From contig NZ_JAMCCO010000001.1 in assembly GCF_023371205.1 (NCBI RefSeq), positions 58,662-122,661 on the forward strand: DNA of 64,000 bases. Reading direction: 5' to 3'. The notes under the pieces were generated by a model. The model made no database searches, was not told the origin of the DNA, and saw nothing but the letters and a program-made list of their open reading frames with translations. Each line of letters begins with the position of its first letter. The first letter of the stretch is position 1. Made by a program: the position numbers and the translations under genes. The stretch is from Parvivirga hydrogeniphila. Lineage in GTDB: Bacteria; Actinomycetota; Coriobacteriia; Anaerosomatales; Anaerosomataceae. This document shows, piece after piece, positions 1 through 9,491 of the stretch.

Positions 1-1
1 C

Positions 2-388
2 ATACGGGCCGGCGCAAGCGGGTTCATCCTGAAAGACATCGAGCCCGAGCAGCTCGCGCACGCTGTGCGCGTGATCGCCTCAGGCGACGCGCTGCTGTCG
101 CCTGGTGTCACGCGGCGGCTCATCCGCGAGTTCGCTTCGCGCCCTGAGGTCAGACGTGCGCGGCCGGAGGAGCTCGACGCCTTGACCGAACGCGAGCGCG
201 AGATCCTGGCCCTGGTGGCGCAAGGGCTCTCGAACGATGAGATCGCGGGCCGACTTCACATCAGCCCCGCCACCGCCAAGACGCACGTGTCGCGCATCAT
301 GACGAAGCTCGATGCGCACGACCGTGCACAACTGGTCGTGATCGCGTACGAGTGCGGCCTCGTCGTGCCTGCGTCGCACGAAGACTGA
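2..388 (+). CDS. NarL/LuxR-type response regulator, 5' partial
   Basis: The reading frame enters from the left edge, so only the end of the receiver domain (GFILKDIEPEQL) and the complete C-terminal DNA-binding domain are present. The HTH carries the family signature LTEREREILALVAQGLSNDEIA followed by ISPATAKTHVSRIMTKL, typical of NarL/FixJ two-component regulators. The protein would be a cytoplasmic transcription factor phosphorylated by a sensor kinase that must lie outside the window. It sits about 105 bp upstream of a MacAB-like export operon, and an inverted site of NarL type lies between them, so that operon is a plausible target. The family call is firm; the target is inferred. Confidence 0.93.
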   Translation: MRAGASGFILKDIEPEQLAHAVRVIASGDALLSPGVTRRLIREFASRPEVRRARPEELDALTEREREILALVAQGLSNDEIAGRLHISPATAKTHVSRIMTKLDAHDRAQLVVIAYECGLVVPASHED

Positions 389-389
389 G

Positions 390-405
390 TACTCCCGCAG
401 GAGTA
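390..405. promoter_or_regulatory. NarL-like 7-2-7 inverted heptamer site
   Basis: TACTCCC-GC-AGGAGTA: two heptamers in inverted orientation separated by 2 bp. The reverse-strand heptamer TACTCCT fits the published NarL consensus TACYYMT exactly and the forward one has one mismatch. It begins at the stop codon of the NarL-type regulator gene and ends 87 bp before the start of the export operon. Confidence 0.5.
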
Positions 406-492
406 TCTGCAATCGCTCCTCACGGCGGATGACGGCGCCGCGCGACCGCCCTACGCTTCTTCGTGGGACACCAAGCACACGGGAGGTGCGGC

Positions 493-1779
493 ATGGCGCT
501 TTCGAAGAGGCTGCGACGCCACAAGGGATGGATCGCGCTCAGCGCGCTCCTCGTGGTCGGAGCCGGTGCGTACTTGGCATATGCCAGCTCACGTCCCAAA
601 GCCGATACCGTCTCGTACACCACCGCGACCGCGACGAAAGGCACGCTGTCGGTGACGGTCTCGGGAACCGGCAACCTCGAGGTCGACGGCGCGGTGGAGG
701 TGTACCCGGCGACGTCGGGCACCGTGGCCTCTGTGGCCGTCGAGCACGGCGACAAGGTGACGACCGGAACGGTGCTCTTCCGCCTGGACGCCAGCACCGC
801 GAAAGCCGCCACGGCCAAGGCGCTCGCGTCGCTCAGACAAGCCGAGCAGCAGGTCGCGCAGGCCTCGCTGCAGGTCACGCAGGCCGGCAACGAACTCGCT
901 GCGCTCGAGGATAGAAGCGAGCTGCCTTCCTCGACGGTCACGTCGGAGGACGTCGCACTCGCCGAAGCCAAGCTCGCAGCCGCCAAAGCGCAGCTCGCGG
1001 CGGCCAAGGCGTCGCGTTCCACCGCCGCGATCGAGTACGACAACGCCCGGGCCGCCGAGGGGAAGCTCCTCGTGAAGGCGCCGTGCTCGGGCATCGTGTG
1101 GGAGCTGAACGTCTCGGCAGGCGACGCGGTCTCGCAGTCGACCGGCGGCGGCTCGGCGGCGGCGTCCTCAGGCTTCGCCTCCTCCGGGCAGTCCGCAACC
1201 GCCGGCGCCTCCTCCTCAGAGTCTGGCGCTCCCGTCGTCATCGCTCCGAGCCAGCCCCTCGCGGTGCACCTCCTCGTGAGCGAGGCCGACGTGCCGTCGC
1301 TCCGGATCGGGCAGCGCGCCCAGATCGCCTTCGATGCGTTGCCGGAGGTGACAGCAACCGGCAAGGTCTACAAGATCGCGGATACGGGCAGTTCGACGTC
1401 CGGGGTGGTCACCTTCGATGTGTGGGTCTCGCTTGACATCGCCGACCCGCGCTTGAGAGAAGGCATGTCGGCCACGGCGAAGATCGTGACCGACATCGCC
1501 CGTAACGCGCTCTTGGTGCCGAACGCCGCCGTGAAGAGCGCGCCTGACGGTGCGTCGTACGTCCTCGTCCTGCGCGCCGGGTCGCACGAGCCCGAGCAGG
1601 TGACCGTAACCACCGGCCTTGCGAATGACAGCTACACGCAGATCCTGTCGGGGCTGAACGTGGGAGACGCCATCGTGACGCAGACGATCGACAGCAGCAC
1701 GTCGAACTCGAGCGCCACCCAGAACCGTTCGGGCGGCTTCATGATGCCCGGCATGGGCGGAGGCAGTCCGCGTGACTGA
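493..1779 (+). CDS. HlyD/MacA-family periplasmic adaptor (membrane fusion) subunit
   Basis: Start ATG at 493 is preceded by GGGAGG. The 428-residue product has one N-terminal membrane anchor (residues about 12-32), a biotinyl-lipoyl-like half (VSGTGNLEVDG), a coiled-coil hairpin rich in AEAKLAAAKAQLAAAK repeats (about 100-180), a Ser/Gly-rich insert near 215-245, and beta-barrel and membrane-proximal domains with the motif LLVPNAAV. The C-terminus is the GGFMMPGMGG tail common in Gram-positive MacA-like adaptors. It should couple the ABC transporter encoded by the next two genes to substrate outside the membrane. It overlaps the ATPase gene by 8 bp, so co-translation is likely. Confidence 0.9.
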   Translation: MALSKRLRRHKGWIALSALLVVGAGAYLAYASSRPKADTVSYTTATATKGTLSVTVSGTGNLEVDGAVEVYPATSGTVASVAVEHGDKVTTGTVLFRLDASTAKAATAKALASLRQAEQQVAQASLQVTQAGNELAALEDRSELPSSTVTSEDVALAEAKLAAAKAQLAAAKASRSTAAIEYDNARAAEGKLLVKAPCSGIVWELNVSAGDAVSQSTGGGSAAASSGFASSGQSATAGASSSESGAPVVIAPSQPLAVHLLVSEADVPSLRIGQRAQIAFDALPEVTATGKVYKIADTGSSTSGVVTFDVWVSLDIADPRLREGMSATAKIVTDIARNALLVPNAAVKSAPDGASYVLVLRAGSHEPEQVTVTTGLANDSYTQILSGLNVGDAIVTQTIDSSTSNSSATQNRSGGFMMPGMGGGSPRD

Positions 1780-2518
1780 TCCGCTCATCGACGCCCGTGA
1801 CCTCGTCAAGGTCTACGACAGCTCGGGAGCCGAGACGGTTGCGTTGCGCGGTGTGAGCTTTCGCGTCGCATCCGGGGAGTTCGTGGCCGTGATGGGGCCC
1901 TCGGGATCCGGCAAGTCCACCCTCATGCACATCTTGGGCTGCCTCGACGTCCCCACCTCGGGCAGCTACCGGCTCGCCGGCACCGACGTCTTGACGCTCG
2001 ACGACTACGAGCTCGCCGAGGTCAGGAGAAAGCAGATCGGGTTCGTGTTCCAGTCATTCAACCTGCTTGCCCGCGCAAGCGTCCTGCGCAACGTCATGCT
2101 GCCGATGATCTACACGCGTGTGCCGCGCGACGAGCGCGAGGACCGCGCAGCAGCGGCGCTCCGCTGCGTGGGGCTCGACGACGAGTCCTTGTGGACCCAC
2201 ACGTCGAACCAGCTCTCTGGCGGCCAGATGCAGCGCGTCGCGATCGCCCGGGCGCTGGTGAACGACCCCCTGCTGCTGCTCGCCGACGAGCCCACCGGCA
2301 ACCTCGACACTGCTTCCGGGGACGCGGTGATGGCGCTGTTCGCTGAGCTCAACAGGCAAGGCAGGACCGTCGTGCTCATCACGCACGAACCGGACATCGC
2401 CGCCAAGACCCGCCGCATCGTGCGGATGCTCGACGGCAGGATCGTGGAGGACGCCGCCTCGGACGCCGCGAACGTGCGCCGATACGAGGATGCGATTCCA
2501 GGAGGTGCGTCGAAATGA
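1772..2518 (+). CDS. MacB-type ABC transporter ATPase
   Basis: Start GTG at 1772 overlaps the upstream adaptor stop. The 248-residue protein has Walker [11 protein letters not shown]-loop VFQSFNLL, signature [15 protein letters not shown], Walker [13 protein letters not shown] and switch His in LITHEP, so all catalytic elements are intact. Its length and motifs match the LolD/MacB ATPase family, which energises export or lipoprotein/peptide extrusion through FtsX-fold permeases. Substrate is unknown. Overlap ATGA with the permease gene indicates a single operon. Confidence 0.93.
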   Translation: MTDPLIDARDLVKVYDSSGAETVALRGVSFRVASGEFVAVMGPSGSGKSTLMHILGCLDVPTSGSYRLAGTDVLTLDDYELAEVRRKQIGFVFQSFNLLARASVLRNVMLPMIYTRVPRDEREDRAAAALRCVGLDDESLWTHTSNQLSGGQMQRVAIARALVNDPLLLLADEPTGNLDTASGDAVMALFAELNRQGRTVVLITHEPDIAAKTRRIVRMLDGRIVEDAASDAANVRRYEDAIPGGASK

Positions 2519-3735
2519 GTCTTACGGACCTCATCGCCGAAACGTTGCACGCAATCGCCGCCAACAAGGTCCGCAGCGCGCTCACCGTCCTCGGCATCGT
2601 CGTCGGCATCGCGTCTGTCATCGGCATGCTCTCGATCGGCAGGGGCAGCCAGGCGTCCATCACCGCGAGCATCAGCTCGGTAGGCGCCGACCTGCTCACC
2701 GTCATGCCGGCGGCAGGCGGCGGCTTCGCCCCCGGCGCCCGCATGTCCGCGAGCTCCGTCAAGTCACTCACGATCGAGGACGCCGAAGCGATCGCGTCGC
2801 TCGCGCCCGTCCGCATCGTCGCGCCGGTGGCGCAGAGCCAGGGGCAAGTCATCGCGGGCAAGACCAACGCGAACGCCACGCTCATCGGTACGACGCCGGC
2901 GTACGCGGAGGCGCAGAACCTCGTCGTGGCCTCGGGGTCGTTCCTCGCCGAGCAGAACGAGCGACGCGCATCGCAGGTGGCCGTCCTCGGCTCGACGCTC
3001 GCCACCGACCTGTTCGGCGAGGGCGTGGACCCGGTGGGCCGCACGATACGCAGCGGCTCGATGATCCTCACGATCATCGGGGTGCTCGAGGAGAAGGGCG
3101 CCTCCGGGTTCTCGAACGTGGACTCCTCGATGATCGTCCCATTCTCGACGCTGCAGCGTTACGTCACGAGCGACGAGCACGTTGGCTCGATCATCGTGCG
3201 TGCCACCAGCCAGGGAGATGTGGACGCCGCCAAAGCAGCAATCGAAGCGCTCCTGCTCTCGCGCCACGGCATCACCGATTCGAGCGCTGCAGACTTCCGC
3301 ATCATGTCGATGCAGGACATCTTGCAGACGGCCTCCAGCGTCACCGGGATCATGACCGCGCTGCTCGCCGCTATCGCCGGCATATCCCTCGTGGTCGGCG
3401 GCGTCGGCATCATGAACATGATGCTGACGACTGTGACGGAGCGGACGCGCGAGATCGGCCTTCGGAAGGCCCTCGGCGCGGACAGTGGAGCGATCTCCGC
3501 GCAGTTCCTTGCCGAGTCGATCGCGCTGACGTTCGCTGGGGGCGTCATCGGGATCCTCGCAGGCTGGGGCATCGGCGCAATCGCCGGCCGCTTCCTCGGG
3601 ATCACCGCGATCGTCACGGTCGACGCAGTGTTGCTCGCGGCAGGCGTGTGCGCCTTCATCGGCGTCGCGTTCGGCTACTACCCCGCACGACGGGCAGCGC
3701 GACTGAGCCCGATCGAAGCCTTGCGTTACCAGTGA
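2515..3735 (+). CDS. MacB/FtsX-family ABC transporter permease
   Basis: 406 residues in the classical MacB layout: one N-terminal helix (about 25-45, [15 protein letters not shown]), a large extracytoplasmic MacB_PCD domain (about 50-270), then three C-terminal helices, the first containing [21 protein letters not shown], the hallmark of FtsX permeases. The stop of the ATPase gene overlaps its ATG. Together with the adaptor and ATPase it forms a complete tripartite-style exporter without an outer-membrane partner, as expected in a monoderm. Confidence 0.93.
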   Translation: MSLTDLIAETLHAIAANKVRSALTVLGIVVGIASVIGMLSIGRGSQASITASISSVGADLLTVMPAAGGGFAPGARMSASSVKSLTIEDAEAIASLAPVRIVAPVAQSQGQVIAGKTNANATLIGTTPAYAEAQNLVVASGSFLAEQNERRASQVAVLGSTLATDLFGEGVDPVGRTIRSGSMILTIIGVLEEKGASGFSNVDSSMIVPFSTLQRYVTSDEHVGSIIVRATSQGDVDAAKAAIEALLLSRHGITDSSAADFRIMSMQDILQTASSVTGIMTALLAAIAGISLVVGGVGIMNMMLTTVTERTREIGLRKALGADSGAISAQFLAESIALTFAGGVIGILAGWGIGAIAGRFLGITAIVTVDAVLLAAGVCAFIGVAFGYYPARRAARLSPIEALRYQ

Positions 3736-3761
3736 TGCCACGACCGGAAGGAGCGCACCTG

Positions 3762-4247
3762 ATGCCCGCCAAGAAGCTCGCCGCCGTGATTGCCCTCGTT
3801 CTCGTCCTCAGCGCAGGAGCCGGATTCGCAGCCGCTTGGGTCCTCAAGCCGTCCTCTGCGGAGTCCCAAGCCCGGTCGGACGGGCCGATGGCCCAGCTCA
3901 CCGACGAAGAGCGCGCGAAGCTGCGAACGATGACGGACGAAGAGCGTCAGCAGTTCTTCGAGCAGAAGTTCGGCAGCACCATGCCTGCGCTCGGAACGGA
4001 CGGGGCCTTCCGCGGCCCGCGCGGCGGAACGACCGAGGGGACCGTGATCGAGACCGACGGCGGCTCGATCACACTCAAGACGACAGCAGGCGGCTCGCAG
4101 ACCTTGTACACCGACAGCACGACCGTCGTCGCGTACCAGAAGGGCGCCCAGACGCTCCAAGCCGGGTCGCACGTGATGGTGCTCGCGCAGCCGGACTCCT
4201 CGGGCGATGTCGCTACCGCCAAGCTCGTCGTCGTGCTCGCGAAGTAG
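3762..4247 (+). CDS. Exported DUF5666-like protein of the MacAB operon
   Basis: The ATG at 3762 follows GGAAGGAG with 8-nt spacing. 161 residues: an N-terminal signal/anchor segment (AAVIALVLVLSAGAGFAAAWVL), a charged helical linker (LTDEERAKLRTMTDEERQQFF) and a small beta domain with the pattern EGTVIETDGGSITLKT ... GSHVMVLAQPDSSG. That pattern is typical of DUF5666 proteins found beside MacAB-like exporters. It is 26 bp downstream of the permease gene and probably belongs to the operon. Function is unknown; an accessory or substrate-binding role outside the membrane is an inference. Confidence 0.75.
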   Translation: MPAKKLAAVIALVLVLSAGAGFAAAWVLKPSSAESQARSDGPMAQLTDEERAKLRTMTDEERQQFFEQKFGSTMPALGTDGAFRGPRGGTTEGTVIETDGGSITLKTTAGGSQTLYTDSTTVVAYQKGAQTLQAGSHVMVLAQPDSSGDVATAKLVVVLAK

Positions 4248-4304
4248 CCGCCGATGCCCGGCGAGCGGCCCGGCAAAGGCCCGCTTCGGGCTCGCTCTCG
4301 ACCC

Positions 4305-5453
4305 TCACCGGTGGATGAGCCGGCCGAGCGGGGGCACCTCGACCTCGATGGCGCCCTCGGGGCACATCTCCTGGCAGCAGTAGCACCGGATACACCTGGA
4401 GTAGTCATGGCGCGGCGGGCGCTTGGCCGAAGCGCCCCCGGGCGTCGCCCAGTCCACCGCCTTCGGGTCGACCGGGCACACCGAGACGCAGGTCCCGCAC
4501 GCCGTGCAGCGCTCGGGCCGAATCACGGGGCGAGGCACCGCAAAGCGTCGGATGAGCTTGACCGGCCCCTTGTCCGAGCCGGTCGTCTTGGCGGGGCTGC
4601 GGTTGACCTTGAAGTCAGCGAGCACGAACGCCTCGAGCGCGTCCCCGACGATCTCGACGTCGCTCGCCGTGCCGAGCCCGAACTCCTCGCCGTACCGGAC
4701 AGTGCCGACGAGCCCGGGGTCGAGCGCAGCGATGCGCGCGAGCGTCGCATCGAGCGCCACGGGGTCTTCGGAGGCGATGATCGCGCCGACCTGGCGCGGG
4801 TCGCCTGAGCGCGGGCCGTTGCCCTCCATCGCGACGACGGCGTCGCAGACGAACAGCCGAGGCGCGATCGCGCGGTTGAGATCGACGAGCATCTGGCAGA
4901 ACCGGTCGACGTCGGGCATCCGCGCGTGCCACTCCCCCTTGCGCATCCCCACCACACATCCGAACTGGTTCTTCACCGCGCCGGTGATGCGCGTGAGCCC
5001 GTGGGTCTTGAACTTCGGCAGCGACACGACGCCGTCTGCATCGAGCACGCCGTTGGCGAGGAAGAACTGCTTGATGAAGCGGCCGTCCTTGAATGAGACC
5101 TGCCGCCCGTCGGAGAAGTCGGCGAGCTCGATCCCGAGGCGTTCCGCGACCTCCGCGATCCCCGCCTTCTTCGCGGCTCCCGCTGTCGAGCCGAACCCGG
5201 GAGAGTCGCCATAACTCAGTGTCGCGCCCGCATCCTTGAGCGCCCGGGTCACCGCCGCGAACACGGCCGGATGGGTGGTCACCGCATCTGACGGAGCCGC
5301 GCCGACGAGCAGGTTCGGCTTGAGCAGGATGCGCTCCCCGCTTCGCACGAAGCTTCCAGCACCGCCGAGCAGCGCAAGAGCCCTGTCGACGGCCTCTTGC
5401 ACCTCGGCTTCGTCGTACGACCCGCAGCGAACGAGCGCGACGCGCGACGTCAT
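4305..5453 (-). CDS. DUF362 domain protein with two C-terminal 4Fe-4S clusters
   Basis: The start ATG at 5453 is chosen because GGGAG lies 5 nt upstream; an in-frame ATG at 5465 has no SD. 382 residues. The N-terminal two thirds match DUF362 (ILLKPNLLVGAAPSDAVTTHP; PKFKTHG; GVVGMRKGEWH), and the C-terminus has two ferredoxin motifs, CTACGTCVSVCP and CIRCYCCQEMCP. Members are thought to be iron-sulfur redox or sensor proteins but the reaction is not established. It is transcribed away from the SulP gene and convergent with the MacAB operon. Confidence 0.9.
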   Translation of the reverse strand: MTSRVALVRCGSYDEAEVQEAVDRALALLGGAGSFVRSGERILLKPNLLVGAAPSDAVTTHPAVFAAVTRALKDAGATLSYGDSPGFGSTAGAAKKAGIAEVAERLGIELADFSDGRQVSFKDGRFIKQFFLANGVLDADGVVSLPKFKTHGLTRITGAVKNQFGCVVGMRKGEWHARMPDVDRFCQMLVDLNRAIAPRLFVCDAVVAMEGNGPRSGDPRQVGAIIASEDPVALDATLARIAALDPGLVGTVRYGEEFGLGTASDVEIVGDALEAFVLADFKVNRSPAKTTGSDKGPVKLIRRFAVPRPVIRPERCTACGTCVSVCPVDPKAVDWATPGGASAKRPPRHDYSRCIRCYCCQEMCPEGAIEVEVPPLGRLIHR

Positions 5454-5556
5454 CTCGACTCCCATCCATCGCAGGGTGCGTGCTACCCAATCGTAACGCA
5501 GCACGCTCGGGGCAGGTGCTAGAATCGGCTTCCCGACCCCCGCCCGAAGGAGACCC

Positions 5557-7221
5557 GTGCCAGCGATCGTCGAGGCCGTCCGCGCGCACCTGTTTCGAAA
5601 GGACCTCATCGCACGCAACGTGATCGCGGGCATCATCGTGGGAATCGTCGCGATACCGCTCGCGATGGCCTTTGCGATAGCAAGCGGCGCCCGGCCCGAG
5701 CAGGGGCTGTACACCGCCGTGTTCGCGGGCATTGCAGTCACGCTGTTCGGCGGGAGCCGCGTGCAGATCGCTGGCCCCACGGGAGCGTTCGTCGTGCTGC
5801 TCGCTGGCGTGTCCGCTCGCTACGGAACCGCCGGCCTGGCGATCTCGGCCATCATCGCTGGCCTGCTGCTGATCCTGTTCGGCACTGCGCGATTGGGCGG
5901 CGTCATCCGCTACGTCCCTGAGTCCGTGATCATGGGCTTCACTGCAGGCATCGCCGTGGTGATCTTCGTCGGCCAGTGGTCGAACTTCTTCGGCCTGCCT
6001 GCACCGGCAGGCGACCGCTTCCTCGAGAAGCTCGCCTTCTTGGCGGCGCACCTTTCGCAGCTCGACCCTGCAACGACGCTGCTCGGCCTCGCGTCCCTCG
6101 CGGTCGTGGTGCTCTGGCCGCGCACACCGAAGCTCAATGTGATTCCAAGCCCCCTGGTGGCGCTCGTGGGTGCGACCGTCTTCGTGGCGATCGCTCGGCC
6201 CGAGAGCGTCGCGACGATCGGTAGCGCGTTCGGCGGCATCCCGCGCGGCCTGCCCTCTGTGACCTTGCCGAAGCTGAGCCTCGCTGAAGTCACGGAGCTC
6301 ATCCGGCCGGCTTTCGCCATCGCGCTTCTCGGCGCTATCGAATCGCTGCTCTCGGCGACCGTGGCCGATGGCATGGCCCACACGAGGCACGACCCCAACC
6401 AGGAGCTCATCGGCCAGGGCATCGGCAACGTCCTGGCTGGCCTCGTCGGCGGGATCCCAGCGACAGGCGCGCTCGCGAGAACCGCTACCAGCGTGAGACA
6501 TGGCGGAAACAGCCCGCTCGCGGGGATGGTGCACGCTGCGACCGTAGCGATGGTGTTGCTCGTCTTGGCTCCGCTGGCTTCGTGGGTCCCGCTGTCCGCT
6601 CTGGCCGCCATCCTCTTCGTCGTCGCCTACAACATGAGCGACTTGGGCCGCGTCGTTCGCGTCGCTCGCACGGCGCCGGCCTCCGATGCCGGCGTGATGC
6701 TCATAACGCTCGTCCTTGCCGTCTTCACGGACCTCGTGACCGCCGTCGAAGTCGGCGTGGTGCTCGCGCTCCTCAACTTCTTCCGGCGCATGACGCAGGC
6801 GGTCGACGTGAGCGCGGTGGAGGCGGCGCTTGCCTGCGAGATCCCTGGGCAGCTGGACGTCCCCGAGGACGTGATCGTGTACACGATCGACGGCCCGTTC
6901 TTCTTCGGCGCCATCGAGCAGTTCGAGGCGGCCTTGCTGCACACCAACACCGAGCCTCGCGGCGTCATCATCAGCATGACGAACGTCCCGTTCGTCGACC
7001 TCACGGCGCTGGTGGCGCTGAAGGAGGCGCTCACGAGGCTCCAGAAGCACCACGTGCGCATCGCCATCGCAGAGGCCTCGCCGGCCGTGGCCGAACGCAT
7101 CGAGCGCGCAGGCGTGCTCGCCGGGATCGAGCTTCCCGCAACGGCGTCGCTTACGGAGGCACTGGCGTACGTCGCCGGCGATGGCCCTCGTGCCGGCACG
7201 CCCGCTTCCAACCGCGCGTAG
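5557..7221 (+). CDS. SulP-family anion transporter with STAS domain
   Basis: Start GTG at 5557 with AAGGAG 6 nt upstream. 554 residues, about eleven hydrophobic segments beginning with the SulP signature (VGIVAIPLAMAFAIASGARPEQGLYTA) and a C-terminal STAS domain (about 430-540, VIVYTIDGPFFFGAIEQFE ... VPFVDLTALVAL). Length is normal. Transported ion could be sulfate, bicarbonate or another anion; no neighbour decides this. A TAGAAT hexamer at 5520-5525 may be its -10 element. Confidence 0.92.
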   Translation: MPAIVEAVRAHLFRKDLIARNVIAGIIVGIVAIPLAMAFAIASGARPEQGLYTAVFAGIAVTLFGGSRVQIAGPTGAFVVLLAGVSARYGTAGLAISAIIAGLLLILFGTARLGGVIRYVPESVIMGFTAGIAVVIFVGQWSNFFGLPAPAGDRFLEKLAFLAAHLSQLDPATTLLGLASLAVVVLWPRTPKLNVIPSPLVALVGATVFVAIARPESVATIGSAFGGIPRGLPSVTLPKLSLAEVTELIRPAFAIALLGAIESLLSATVADGMAHTRHDPNQELIGQGIGNVLAGLVGGIPATGALARTATSVRHGGNSPLAGMVHAATVAMVLLVLAPLASWVPLSALAAILFVVAYNMSDLGRVVRVARTAPASDAGVMLITLVLAVFTDLVTAVEVGVVLALLNFFRRMTQAVDVSAVEAALACEIPGQLDVPEDVIVYTIDGPFFFGAIEQFEAALLHTNTEPRGVIISMTNVPFVDLTALVALKEALTRLQKHHVRIAIAEASPAVAERIERAGVLAGIELPATASLTEALAYVAGDGPRAGTPASNRA

Positions 7222-7303
7222 CGTCGCGCTGGCTGCGCCCCCTCCCCAACTCGCGAGCACCGCTTCCTGAACCGTCCGCCTGAACCCACGGCAACACCGG
7301 GGC

Positions 7304-7342
7304 TTGCATCCGTATGGTCTGGTACTATACTGACTAGTCAGT
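7304..7342 (+). promoter_or_regulatory. Promoter with overlapping TetR-type operator
   Basis: TTGCAT (7304-7309), a 16-bp spacer and TATACT (7326-7331) form a good sigma-70-like promoter. The perfect 14-bp palindrome ACTGACTAGTCAGT (7329-7342) overlaps the -10 end and the predicted transcription start. This layout suits repression by the TetR regulator encoded downstream at 9492. Confidence 0.72.
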
Positions 7343-7379
7343 CTTGTTGCGCTCATGGACGGCTAGGAAGGAGTTCGCC

Positions 7380-9404
7380 ATGCAATCGCTCGCAATCGCG
7401 CGTGCTGAGGTCAAGCGCGCGCTCACCGACAGGAAGGTTCGGCTCGCCACACTGGTGATCGCGCTCGTGCCGCTTCTGTACGGCGCGTTGTACCTCTGGG
7501 CGTTCTGGGACCCATACGACAGGCTCGACTCGCTGCCCGTCGCGCTCGTGAACCTCGATCGGCCGGCCCGCGCCGACGACCGCGTGATCAGCGCCGGCAA
7601 CGACCTCGTGCGTGAGCTTCTCAAGCGCAAGACCTTCGATTGGCACGTCGTGTCTGCCGAAGAAGCGCACGAGGGGCTCGCCGACGGCCGGTACTACCTG
7701 TCGCTCACGATCCCGGGGGACTTCAGCGAGCGCCTCGCCTCGGTGGAGGGAAGCGAGTCGTCTCCCGCTACGCTCACCGTGCAGGCACACGAGTCGGCGA
7801 ACCTGCTCGCCGCCCAGATCGGCGACCGCGTGTTCCAGGAGGTCCGGGCCTCAGCGAGCGCCAGCGCTTCGCGTTCGTACCTCGAGCAGATCTTCGTCGC
7901 CTTCTCTGACGTGAAAGACGGGCTCGACGACGCTGCCTCCGGCGCTCGCCGGCTCTCTGACGGCCTGGTCGAGGCGACAGACGGGGCGCGGAAGCTCGCC
8001 TCTGGAGCGGACTCGGCGCGAAAAGGCGCCGAGCGTCTGCACGGCGGCCTTGCGGCGCTTGCGGACGGCACCGACAAGCTCGCCCGCGGCGCGGGCGAGC
8101 TTTCCCAGGCGCTCGCGCAGCTCGAAGCAGGAGCGCGCCAGGTCGACGCGGGCGCACAGGCGCTTCGCGACGGGACGGCCGCGCTCTCGGCCGGCGTCGA
8201 GCAGGCCACCGGGCAGCTCGCCCCTGCCATCGACGGTGCGAAGCAGGTCTCCCAGGGCGCGGCCGGGACGGTCGCGCTGCTGCAGGCGTACGCCGAGACC
8301 CATCCTGACGCGGCATCCGACCCGGCCTTCGCGCAGGCGCTCGGCACCGCCAAGGCCACCTCTGCCGGAGCGGCATCGCTCGCCGAGGGCCTCGGTCAGG
8401 CAGCCACGCAGATCCCTGCGCTTGCAGCCGGCGCGCACGACCTCGCGTCAGGCGCGTCAGACCTCGCTGCCGGAACGAGCGCGCTGGCCGCTGGCATGGA
8501 CAAGGCCGCGTCTGCCGCCGCTGCGCTGGACGCAGGCGCAGTCAAGCTTGCCGGCGGGAGCGGCGCCGCCGCATCAGGCGCGCGCGACCTCACAGCAGGG
8601 CTATCGCGCCTGAGCGCGGGCACGCACTCCCTCGCATCCGGGCTGACGCCTGCGGTGGACGGCTCGGCCGAGCTGGCCGACCGCCTCGCAGACGGCGCGT
8701 CAGAGATGCCCGCCTACGACGAGCGGTCGCGCGAAGAGAAGGCGACGCTCATGGCCGATCCCGTCCGCCTCGAGACGGAGCGGATCGACCCGGTGCCGAA
8801 CTACGGCACGGGGTTCTCGCCGTACTTCATCCCGCTTGCGCTCTGGGTCGGCGCGCTCATGGCGTTCTTCGTGGCGCACCCGCTCCCTGCACGCGCCATC
8901 GAGGAGCGGCGCAATCCGCTGGTTGCCGCGCTCGCGGGCTTCTGGCCTGCCGCGCTCATGGGCGTCGCGCAGACCACGGTCATGCTGGCCGTGCTCAGGG
9001 GCGCGCTCGGGCTGCATCCTCGCCACGTGGTCGCGCTGTACGCCTTCGCGGTGCTGTCGTCGCTCACGTTCCTCGCGATCATCCAGTGGTTGAGCGCGGC
9101 GTTCGGACCGGTGGGCAAGTTCGCGTCCATCGTGCTGCTGATGCTCCAGCTCACCTCGTCGGCAGGCACCTTCCCGCTTGAGGTAGTGCCGCCGTTCTTC
9201 CAGGCCATCAACCCGTACCTGCCGATGACGTACGTGGTCGCCGGCCTGCGGCAGGCGATCTCCGACGCAGACGCGAGCGCCCTCGCCGCCAACGCGCGCA
9301 TGCTCGGGGTGTTCCTCGTGCTCGGCCTGCTCCTCACGGCGATCACCGCGTGGCGAGCACGGAGCTGGGACGCCGAGCGGCTGCATCCGGCGCTCGAGCT
9401 CTAG
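7380..9404 (+). CDS. YhgE/Pip-family ABC-2-type membrane protein
   Basis: ATG at 7380 with GGAAGGAG 7 nt upstream is preferred over an ATG at 7344. 674 residues: one N-terminal helix (about 20-42), an extracellular domain, a long helical region (about 190-460) built from repeated L-x-x-G-A-x-x-L heptad-like units, then five to six C-terminal helices (about 480-665) of the ABC-2 permease type. YhgE/Pip proteins include phage-infection-related and type VII/toxin-immunity-linked exporters, but a specific substrate cannot be given. It is headed by a TetR operator and followed 87 bp later by a TetR gene, an arrangement common for drug or lipid efflux proteins. Confidence 0.9.
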   Translation: MQSLAIARAEVKRALTDRKVRLATLVIALVPLLYGALYLWAFWDPYDRLDSLPVALVNLDRPARADDRVISAGNDLVRELLKRKTFDWHVVSAEEAHEGLADGRYYLSLTIPGDFSERLASVEGSESSPATLTVQAHESANLLAAQIGDRVFQEVRASASASASRSYLEQIFVAFSDVKDGLDDAASGARRLSDGLVEATDGARKLASGADSARKGAERLHGGLAALADGTDKLARGAGELSQALAQLEAGARQVDAGAQALRDGTAALSAGVEQATGQLAPAIDGAKQVSQGAAGTVALLQAYAETHPDAASDPAFAQALGTAKATSAGAASLAEGLGQAATQIPALAAGAHDLASGASDLAAGTSALAAGMDKAASAAAALDAGAVKLAGGSGAAASGARDLTAGLSRLSAGTHSLASGLTPAVDGSAELADRLADGASEMPAYDERSREEKATLMADPVRLETERIDPVPNYGTGFSPYFIPLALWVGALMAFFVAHPLPARAIEERRNPLVAALAGFWPAALMGVAQTTVMLAVLRGALGLHPRHVVALYAFAVLSSLTFLAIIQWLSAAFGPVGKFASIVLLMLQLTSSAGTFPLEVVPPFFQAINPYLPMTYVVAGLRQAISDADASALAANARMLGVFLVLGLLLTAITAWRARSWDAERLHPALEL

Positions 9405-9491
9405 GAAGAAGGAGTGCGGGTGCGTGCGGTCGCGCGCACCCGCGCCGCGATTGTCGAGTAGAATCGAGACGCGATCACGAGAGGAGCAACC

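Noticed and set aside
5520-5525. TAGAAT/TAGAGT hexamers before several genes (also 9459-9464 and 13145-13150) as promoters
   Set aside because: Good -10-like boxes, but no convincing -35 at proper spacing was found, so they are not listed as features.
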